Assembly: GCA_017446125.1 (NCBI GenBank)
Contig: JAFSRL010000291.1
Location: 1 to 9,701 of the forward strand
DNA: 9,701 bases
Direction: 5' to 3'
DNA from: Lachnospiraceae bacterium
GTDB lineage: Bacteria; Bacillota; Clostridia; Lachnospirales; Lachnospiraceae
Positions 1 through 5,784 of this stretch are shown here, piece by piece. Position 1 is the first letter of the stretch; each line of letters starts with the position of its first letter. The notes beneath the pieces are model-generated. The model was not told the DNA's origin. It saw only the letters and a program-made list of their open reading frames with translations, and did no database searches. The position numbers and the translations under genes were made by a program.

Positions 1-53
1 GGGACGGGTACAGTGACTCATTTTTGAAAAAAGTGAGTCACTGTACCCGTCCC
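1..53. repeat. Long perfect hairpin, GGGAC-GGT type intergenic repeat
   Basis: The arm at 1-20 (starting GGGACGGGTACAG, ending TGACTCA) is the exact reverse complement of 34-53. The stem continues inward through T-A pairs (22-25 with 29-32) and a possible G-T pair, leaving a loop of about three bases. It lies just past the stop codon of the leftward gene that ends at 60, so it could stop that transcript, but the window ends before any T-run could be seen. It resembles the hairpin at 9465-9536 in its GGGAC-R-GGT tip and its TGACTCA/TGTCACCA inner part. The TGACTCA heptamer occurs once more at 56-62, across the stop codon. It may extend left of base 1. REP-like or terminator-like; no transposase is nearby. 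Confidence 0.85.
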
Positions 54-59
54 CCTGAC

Positions 60-1121
60 TCATCGCTGTACTGCCTCCAGTACCGCCTTGTAGATGCCCT
101 CTGCGGCGCGGCGGTGGAAATTGTCATCACCAAGGTGCGCGGCGTCCGCGTCGGAGGCGACCGAGCCCACAGACACCTTCGCGGCGGGGATGGTGAGACT
201 TGTTAAGACCTCGTCCTCGCCGTATGCTTCGAAGAGCCCTGCTGCCCTTTGTCCGGTTGAAACGGAGACGTGCCGCGCGAGCAGGTCCGCGAGCGTCACG
301 TTCTGTAAGCCTCTTCCGAAAAACACCTCGTTATATTCCACGCTGATTCCCTCACGGGCAGCGTCATCGCTCACCCCGACACGCACGTACAGGTCCGCAT
401 CAAGTGCCGTAGCAAGCGCCGTGCGTGCTTCTTCCGTGACGGTCTCATCCCACGTTCTTGTCACATAGACCTTAACGCCGGTCTCCTTCACGTCGCGCTC
501 CAAGCGCTCCTGCACAACCTCGCACACGGAAAGCGCAATCTCTTTTTCAACGAACCCGTTCCCTTCCTTCCCGGCATCCTCGCCGCCGCACACGGGATCG
601 ATCACGACGATCTTTTCGTACAGCTCCTGCGGCGGCGTAAAGTGCAGCGAGAGCACCAATGTACCTGACGTGTCCGTCTCGTAATGGCTCGTCACCTCAT
701 ACACACGGTCCGTCTCAAAACACAGCACCATCCCGTCCGCCCCGTCCGGCACCAGCGTCCCCGACAGCACCTTCTCTTCATCCGCATGAATCACTTCCTC
801 CAGATAAGATGCCACCGCGCCCTGCGGGAAATGTACCCTGACCTCGCCAGTCGTCCAGTGGTTTTCCACCACGAGGTCATTGCGCGTCACACCCTCCGGC
901 AGCGGGATTTCCAGATCGTCCCGCCTCCACTTCACAAACGGCGGATCATATTGCCCCACGATTGTCATCGGCAGCCTGCGTTCCTCATCAAACGAGGTCG
1001 TTGCACTCTGCTCCACCGCCGCCGCCGTCACAAGCGCCGGACGCGTCAAGGCGCGGTACACCGTGACCCCCATAAACAGCAGGATGAACCCCGCCGCAAT
1101 TCCCGTCATCTTCTTTGTCAT
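60..1121 (-). CDS. Membrane-anchored Amidase_3-fold protein, probably catalytically dead
   Basis: 353 residues. Residues 7-22 form one hydrophobic membrane anchor or uncleaved signal. Residues 50-165 are beta-rich and AMIN-like, leading into an N-acetylmuramoyl-L-alanine amidase (Amidase_3) fold at about 170-350. Active members cut the amide bond between MurNAc and the peptide using zinc held by His-Glu-His, plus a catalytic Glu. Here the GHGG motif reads VCGG (Cys178 for His), the Glu in VEKE is kept (Glu192), the His of the usual SIHAN motif is Gly249 in VRVGVS, and the Glu of the usual VELGF motif is Ser317 in VSVGS. Three of four key residues are therefore gone while the fold remains readable end to end. 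This suggests a wall-binding or regulatory pseudoenzyme outside the membrane. It is the last gene of the leftward operon and its ATG overlaps the previous stop as ATGA. An AGGAG lies at 1134-1138, about 12 bases before the start. The fold is fairly sure; the role is unknown. Confidence 0.85.
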   Translation of the reverse strand: MTKKMTGIAAGFILLFMGVTVYRALTRPALVTAAAVEQSATTSFDEERRLPMTIVGQYDPPFVKWRRDDLEIPLPEGVTRNDLVVENHWTTGEVRVHFPQGAVASYLEEVIHADEEKVLSGTLVPDGADGMVLCFETDRVYEVTSHYETDTSGTLVLSLHFTPPQELYEKIVVIDPVCGGEDAGKEGNGFVEKEIALSVCEVVQERLERDVKETGVKVYVTRTWDETVTEEARTALATALDADLYVRVGVSDDAAREGISVEYNEVFFGRGLQNVTLADLLARHVSVSTGQRAAGLFEAYGEDEVLTSLTIPAAKVSVGSVASDADAAHLGDDNFHRRAAEGIYKAVLEAVQR

Positions 1122-2275
1122 GAATGCTCTCTTCTCCTCGCCGGCGGCTTCGCCCCCGGATATTGATAAAAGTAGGTCTTAATCATTCCGTTATAAATCT
1201 TGCGGTTCTTTGCCGCCTTCTTCCCGATGTAGCGCTCCGCATCCATAAACGCCGTAATCACATACAAGGACCAGTCCTCCAATGCCTGCCAGCGCTCTCC
1301 CAGCGTGCGGTAAAGCTCTCCCAGCGCCTTCTCCTCCCCGATGCGCTCGCCGTACGGCGGGTTCGTCACGATGAAGCCGTAGGGCTTGCGGTGGCTTAGG
1401 TCCTTCACATCCCGCGCCTGGAAGTGGATGAGGTGCGCCACTCCCGCGTCCAGCGCATTCTTCTTTGCGACCTCAATCAAATCCTTATCGATGTCGTACC
1501 CCTGGATGTCCGTCTCGATGTCCGTCTTCACCAAGGACTGCGCTTCCTCGCGCACCTCCGTAAACAGCCGCCGCTCGATGAGGTTGGTCCAGCTCATCGC
1601 CGTAAAGTCACGCTTCATGCCGGGCGCAATGTTTGCCGCGGCCAAAGCCGCCTCAATGGGAATGGTCCCGCTGCCGCAGAAGGGATCAACTAAAATCCTG
1701 TCACCGCGAAACGGTGTCAGCTTCAAAAGCGCAGCCGCTAAGTTTTCCGCGATGGGCGCCTCGCCCTGCATCTTGCGGTAGCCGCGCTTGTGCAGCGACT
1801 CCCCCGTCGTGTCAAGGCACACACTGACCTCGTCCTTCATTAAAAACACACGCACCGGATAGGACGCGCCGCTCTCCGGAAAATGCTCCAGGTGGTACTT
1901 CCCCTTCATCCGCTCGACCATTGCCTTCTTCATGATTGACTGGATGTCCGAGGGCGAAAAGAGCTTACTCTTGACGCTGGATGCCTTCGTCACCCAGAAG
2001 GCGGCGTTGAAGGGTAAGAACTCCTCCCAGGCAAGCGCCTTGGTCGCCTCAAAAAGCTCGTCGAAGGTCTCCGCGCGGAAGCTTCCCACCTGCAGCAGAA
2101 CACGCTCCGCGGTGCGCAGAAAAACATTTGCCCGCGCAATCGCTTCTGTATCGCCGGCAAACATCACACGCCCGTCCTGTACGAGCGTGACCTCATACCC
2201 GAGATCCGTGATTTCTTTTTTGAGTACCGCCTCCAGACCGAAGTGGCATGGCGCGACAAGGTCAAAGGTTGTCAT
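1118..2275 (-). CDS. rlmL: THUMP-domain class I RNA methyltransferase, RlmL/YpsC type (23S rRNA m2G)
   Basis: 385 residues, the usual length of the single-domain Firmicute form; in E. coli the equivalent part is fused to RlmK. Residues 1-60 form the N-terminal region and about 60-155 the THUMP RNA-binding domain. HKRGYR (162-167) marks the linker typical of the family. The Rossmann methyltransferase follows, with SAM motif I VDPFCGSGT (196-204), motif II GYDID (259-263) and the catalytic NPPYGERIG (305-313), as expected for N2-guanine methylation. Family knowledge points to G2445 (E. coli numbering) of 23S rRNA; that exact target is inferred. The start ATG (2273-2275) lies inside the stop of the upstream kinase gene (ATGA overlap) and no good ribosome site precedes it, so it is probably translated by coupling. 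All motifs are intact. It is a housekeeping enzyme placed in the middle of a signalling operon. Confidence 0.92.
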   Translation of the reverse strand: MTTFDLVAPCHFGLEAVLKKEITDLGYEVTLVQDGRVMFAGDTEAIARANVFLRTAERVLLQVGSFRAETFDELFEATKALAWEEFLPFNAAFWVTKASSVKSKLFSPSDIQSIMKKAMVERMKGKYHLEHFPESGASYPVRVFLMKDEVSVCLDTTGESLHKRGYRKMQGEAPIAENLAAALLKLTPFRGDRILVDPFCGSGTIPIEAALAAANIAPGMKRDFTAMSWTNLIERRLFTEVREEAQSLVKTDIETDIQGYDIDKDLIEVAKKNALDAGVAHLIHFQARDVKDLSHRKPYGFIVTNPPYGERIGEEKALGELYRTLGERWQALEDWSLYVITAFMDAERYIGKKAAKNRKIYNGMIKTYFYQYPGAKPPARRREHS

Positions 2276-4212
2276 TTCAATAGTATATCACAAAGCTTGT
2301 CCATGAGCGGACGAACCCTGACCGGCTTCGCCAGATATCCGGTAAACCCTTCGTTCAGATAGTATTCCTTCAGATTCTCACCCTCGTTGCCCGTCATGAC
2401 GATGACCGGCACCTCCTTCGAGGCAAAGCCCGCTTCTGCTTCCTTTTCGCGCAGAAGATGCAGCGTCGCAACACCATCCAGCTCCGGCATCAGGTGATCT
2501 AAGATAATCAAATCGTACGGCGTCTTTTCCGCCATCATCAGACACACGCTTCCGCTGCGCCCGATGTCGACCTGGGCGCCCGTTCCCTTTAAGAAGCCGG
2601 TCATAATCGTCAAGACAACACTTGTGTCGTCGATGACCAGAATACGCTTTCCGTCAAAGATGTTCTTGTAGCGGTCCATCTCCTCATCGGCAAGGCCCGT
2701 GGCATCGCGCTCCAAGCGCGCAATGAGCTGCGTCGGGTCATAGGGCTGCATCCATGCGACATTCGAAATGCGCTGCGGAATGCTGAGCGTAAAGGCGCTG
2801 CCCGCAAGCGGCTTCGAGGTCACGGCGATTGCACCCTTCATCTGCTCCGTCAAGGCCTTCGCAATCAAAAGTCCGAAGCCCGCGCCACCGTTCTCCGTGC
2901 GGCTTGAGATCTTCGCAAACGGCACAAAGAGCTTTTGCAAATCCTCTGCCCTGATACCGCGTCCGGTGTCCGTGACCTTCAACTGCAACAAACAGGTCCG
3001 CTCCGCCATCTCCTCGCAGGAAACGATCAGGCTCACGGTTCCTTCCTCCGTAAACTTCGCCGCGTTCTGCACTAAGATTTTCAACACGCGTGTGATGCGC
3101 TCCGCGTCACCAAGAAGCGAAGAAGGCATCTGCCCCTGCACGGTCACATGGAACTGCAGGCCCTTCTTGTGCACCTCTTCGTAGGATGCCACACAGATTC
3201 CGTCGAGCAGCGCCGCCATCTCATACGGCGCCTCCTCGACGACCTGCTCCGCGGTTTCGATTCTCGTATACTCACCGATGCCCTGAATGATCGTGTTTAA
3301 GCGGTCCGAAGAAGCGCTCATCTGCCTCGCGTATTCGCGGATGTGTCCCTGCGTCGCCGCCTTCACAATCATCTCCTCCATGCCCACAATCGTGTTCACG
3401 GGCACGCGCATCTTCTGTGACATGTCACGCAAGAAGAGCGTCTTTTTGTGTTCCGCGTTCCGCGCGCGCTCCGTCATCTCGTCCGCGTTTTTCTTTGTTT
3501 TTTCCAGCGCATCCATCGCACGCAAGAGCCGGTCATACGCCGGTGTCTCCAGCGCAAAGAACATCGTAAACGCCGCAACGCTTCCCACATAGTAGGTGAT
3601 CATTAAGTGCGGCAGAAGAAGCATCTGCACTAAGTACAGCGAGACAATGAAGACGAGGTTACACAACAGCGCATTGCGCTGTACCGTCTCGTACCGCTTG
3701 CGGTACAGGATGAGACAGGCAATCGAAAGCGCGATGTAAAGAAGCGGGTAATAGTAATGCATCGTCATAAAGAGCGGTCCGCGCATGCTTTCCGCACCCT
3801 GTTGGTAGTTGATGACGCTGCCGGTAAAGGGATTCGTCATCCATAAACCGATGCACAAAATGAGGGGCAGCGCAATCAGACCTTCCGTTTTCACATCCTG
3901 CTTCGCCCGCACAAAGGCAAGCACATAGCGTAAGAGCATGTACCCCAACACCGTTGCCGTGATGCCGTTGGTCGCGCGCAAAACGCGGAAGATAAAGGGA
4001 GGCAACAGGCCCGGATGATTGAGTCCCATGCTTACGACAACGTCCAGCAGGGTGCCGAAGGCAAGCACATAAAGCAACTGCGTAAAGCGCCTGGTCACGG
4101 CGGTCTCGTCGCGTTTTTGCAGGCGCAGGAAAATACACAGCATCAGGTCAAAAATCACCATTGCCGCTTCCAGATATGCGATATAGATGTCCTGTGTGTG
4201 CTCGTGCGGCAT
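2272..4212 (-). CDS. 7TM-type hybrid histidine-kinase-like protein with receiver; H-box histidine missing
   Basis: 646 residues. Residues 10-220 hold about seven hydrophobic segments ending in FFALETP, a layout common in Lachnospiraceae sensor proteins. A coiled coil (225-260) leads to the dimerisation/phosphoacceptor helix. The H box, normally SHEIRTP, reads SQKMRVP: the phosphorylated His is Gln266 (codon CAG, one base from CAC or CAT). The ATP-binding domain keeps the N-box Asn383 (QNAAKFT), G1 VTDTGRGI (413-420, Asp415), F box (LFVPF) and a glycine loop GGAGFG (442-447). The C-terminal receiver (522-646) is complete: Asp528/529, phosphoacceptor Asp572 in LDHLMPELDG, Thr607 and Lys629. It may bind ATP but should not autophosphorylate at the usual site; its receiver could be served by another kinase. 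It is paralogous to the gene just upstream, whose stop overlaps its ATG by one base. AAGGAG lies at 4224-4229. Confidence 0.93.
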   Translation of the reverse strand: MPHEHTQDIYIAYLEAAMVIFDLMLCIFLRLQKRDETAVTRRFTQLLYVLAFGTLLDVVVSMGLNHPGLLPPFIFRVLRATNGITATVLGYMLLRYVLAFVRAKQDVKTEGLIALPLILCIGLWMTNPFTGSVINYQQGAESMRGPLFMTMHYYYPLLYIALSIACLILYRKRYETVQRNALLCNLVFIVSLYLVQMLLLPHLMITYYVGSVAAFTMFFALETPAYDRLLRAMDALEKTKKNADEMTERARNAEHKKTLFLRDMSQKMRVPVNTIVGMEEMIVKAATQGHIREYARQMSASSDRLNTIIQGIGEYTRIETAEQVVEEAPYEMAALLDGICVASYEEVHKKGLQFHVTVQGQMPSSLLGDAERITRVLKILVQNAAKFTEEGTVSLIVSCEEMAERTCLLQLKVTDTGRGIRAEDLQKLFVPFAKISSRTENGGAGFGLLIAKALTEQMKGAIAVTSKPLAGSAFTLSIPQRISNVAWMQPYDPTQLIARLERDATGLADEEMDRYKNIFDGKRILVIDDTSVVLTIMTGFLKGTGAQVDIGRSGSVCLMMAEKTPYDLIILDHLMPELDGVATLHLLREKEAEAGFASKEVPVIVMTGNEGENLKEYYLNEGFTGYLAKPVRVRPLMDKLCDILLK

Positions 4213-5690
4213 CAGATCATCTTCTCCTTCATGTAATCGCTCACGGTTCTGTCACCGCGCACCTCCTGCGGCAGCACGACGTGGAAGGTCGTGCCCTTCC
4301 CGACGGAGCTCATCACGTCGATGGTTCCGCCCATCAGCTCCACCAGCATCTTCGTGATTGCAAGCGTCAAGCCCGCGCCGCGGTCCTCTGTGTCTGTCTC
4401 GCTCCCCGCGCGGTAGAACGGATCGTACAAATGCGGCAGCGCGTCCTCGCGGATGCCGGTGCCGGTGTCGGTTACGTCGATGTGCAGGTGCATCTTATCG
4501 TAGTGACGTTTGCCCGCAACGCTTAACTGCACGCTGCCGGCACTCGTATACTTCACGGCGTTATCGAGTAAGCACTCGATAATCTGCGCCAGGCGCTTCT
4601 CATCACCGTAGAGCTCATCCGGAAGCGTCGGTGCGTAATGCGTGTCAAAGAGAATACCCTTCGCCTGCGCCCTGGTGGATGTGGCGGTCTCCGCCTCCAT
4701 TAAGACGCGTCCCAAGTGATAGCGCACGGGCTCCAACTTTAACTTCCCGTTCTCCATCTGGGAAAGGTCTAAAATATCCCCGATCATCGTCATGAGGTGA
4801 TGTCCCGCGTTGTCAATCTGCACCGCGCAGCGCCTGACCTCCGCATCCATGCTTTCCTTCAGAATCCGCTCACCCAGGTGCAGAATCGAACCCATGGGCA
4901 CGCTGATCTCACGCGACATGTTTTCCAGAAACTCGCTCTTGCGGCGATTCTCCTCTTCGGCTTGCCCGAGGGCGCGCCTGGCTTCCACCTGCGCGTCCTC
5001 GAGTCCGTCCATGTGCCCCGCAAGCTGCTGGTACATGGGCGTCTCTAAGCAGAAGAACATCACGTAAAGACACAGCGCCGCGATGAAGAAAATCACAAGG
5101 AGGTTACGGTAGAACAAAATCTGAACCGCGAAGACAAAGCCGGAAAGCGCAAAGGAAACAAACAGCGCCGTCCACTGCCAGCGCTCGTACTTTTCGCGGT
5201 GGAAAAGCATAAGCACGACGCCGCCCAAAAGGACGGCAACCGGCGCGATGAAGACCACCGCGGAAAACATCACGCCCTCGCTGTAATACCCGTACTCGTC
5301 ATAAATCACGATGGTGCCGGTGAAATAATTCAGCACCCAGAAGAACAGGTAACTCGCCATGACCGCGCGGATGATGAGGTTTAGGTTCCTCCCCGCCTCC
5401 TCGTTGTTCAGGTAGGCGATGACATACAGCAGGAAGAAAATCGTCGCAAGAAACGCGGCGGCATGCGTAATCATGTCGATCGTCAGGTAATAGATCGCGG
5501 GGCGTTGCGCGTGCAGGTTGAAATTCGCGGCGAACAACACGTCCAGCACGGTGGAAATCAAAACCGCGTACGCAAAGTGCCGGAACGCACGGTTGACCGC
5601 GCCCTTGTCCCGGTATTTGATCCGTAAATAAACACACAGCAACAGGTCCAGAGGAATCACTGCCGCTTCCAAATAGAAATTCATATCCAT
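4212..5690 (-). CDS. 7TM-type histidine-kinase-like protein without receiver; H-box histidine missing
   Basis: 492 residues from the chosen start. The N-terminal membrane part (about 3-215) shares motifs with the next gene: LEAA near the start, LCVYLRIKYRD, an N-x-FTG segment, and FFCLETP at the end. This indicates tandem duplication. A coiled coil (220-255) precedes the phosphoacceptor helix, where SHEIRTP reads SREISVP: the His is Arg260 (codon CGT, one transition from CAT), and the usual Arg and following Asn are also lost (Ser263, Gly267). The ATPase domain keeps N-box Asn377 (DNAVKYT) and G1 VTDTGTGI (Asp408), but the glycine loop is weakened to GAGLTL (438-443). The frame stays open upstream to 5879, but that would overlap the divergent gene and its promoter with non-membrane, atypical sequence; the ATG at 5690, or the one at 5684 (AAGAAAG six bases ahead), precedes the conserved first membrane helix. 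First gene of the leftward operon. Confidence 0.9.
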   Translation of the reverse strand: MDMNFYLEAAVIPLDLLLCVYLRIKYRDKGAVNRAFRHFAYAVLISTVLDVLFAANFNLHAQRPAIYYLTIDMITHAAAFLATIFFLLYVIAYLNNEEAGRNLNLIIRAVMASYLFFWVLNYFTGTIVIYDEYGYYSEGVMFSAVVFIAPVAVLLGGVVLMLFHREKYERWQWTALFVSFALSGFVFAVQILFYRNLLVIFFIAALCLYVMFFCLETPMYQQLAGHMDGLEDAQVEARRALGQAEEENRRKSEFLENMSREISVPMGSILHLGERILKESMDAEVRRCAVQIDNAGHHLMTMIGDILDLSQMENGKLKLEPVRYHLGRVLMEAETATSTRAQAKGILFDTHYAPTLPDELYGDEKRLAQIIECLLDNAVKYTSAGSVQLSVAGKRHYDKMHLHIDVTDTGTGIREDALPHLYDPFYRAGSETDTEDRGAGLTLAITKMLVELMGGTIDVMSSVGKGTTFHVVLPQEVRGDRTVSDYMKEKMI

Positions 5691-5697
5691 CTTTCTT

Positions 5698-5726
5698 ATT
5701 TTACCATAAATTGTGCGAAAATTAAA
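5698..5726 (-). promoter_or_regulatory. Possible promoter of the leftward kinase/methyltransferase/amidase operon
   Basis: On the minus strand, TTTAAT (5726-5721), a 17-base gap, then TAAAAT (5703-5698). The -10 is good and the -35 weak. Transcription would begin near 5690, almost at the first ATG, leaving little or no leader. Another -10-like TACAAT (5735-5730) could give a leader of about 33 bases but has a poor -35. The choice between them is open. Confidence 0.4.
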
Positions 5727-5735
5727 GAAATTGTA

Positions 5736-5764
5736 TTGTGAAATCAGACAAAATTTGATACAAT
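5736..5764 (+). promoter_or_regulatory. Sigma-A-type promoter of the FapA-like/HD-GYP operon
   Basis: TTGTGA (5736-5741), a 17-base spacer, then TACAAT (5759-5764). This is close to the vegetative consensus with ideal spacing in an AT-rich island of otherwise GC-rich DNA. The start of transcription would fall near 5770, giving a leader of about 15 bases. It stands back to back with the leftward promoter-like element, so the two could compete or share a regulator. No clear operator palindrome is seen. Confidence 0.65.
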
Positions 5765-5771
5765 ATGGAGT

Positions 5772-5777
5772 AAGGAG
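5772..5777 (+). promoter_or_regulatory. Ribosome binding site that fixes the FapA-like start
   Basis: AAGGAG seven bases before the ATG at 5785. An in-frame ATG at 5713 lies upstream of the promoter and has no such site, so the 24-residue longer version is rejected. Confidence 0.85.
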
Positions 5778-5784
5778 ACGACAA

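Noticed and set aside
60..1121. Amidase gene as a decayed pseudogene
   Set aside because: The frame is intact over its whole length, starts in an ATGA overlap and keeps the fold's structural motifs. Pseudoenzyme fits better.
684..1166. Open frame of 160 codons on the plus strand
   Set aside because: It is antisense to the amidase-fold gene with Arg/His-rich composition typical of shadow frames in GC-rich DNA and no ribosome site.
3659..4138. Open frame of 159 codons on the minus strand
   Set aside because: It lies in another frame of the hybrid kinase's membrane region and matches no family.
4212..5690. His271, a few turns after the lost H-box position, as a substitute phosphoacceptor
   Set aside because: It is eleven residues downstream and out of register with the ATP-binding domain in known kinases; nothing else supports it.
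5713..5784. In-frame upstream ATG giving a 24-residue longer FapA-like protein
   Set aside because: It lies upstream of the best promoter and lacks a ribosome site, while AAGGAG sits seven bases before 5785.
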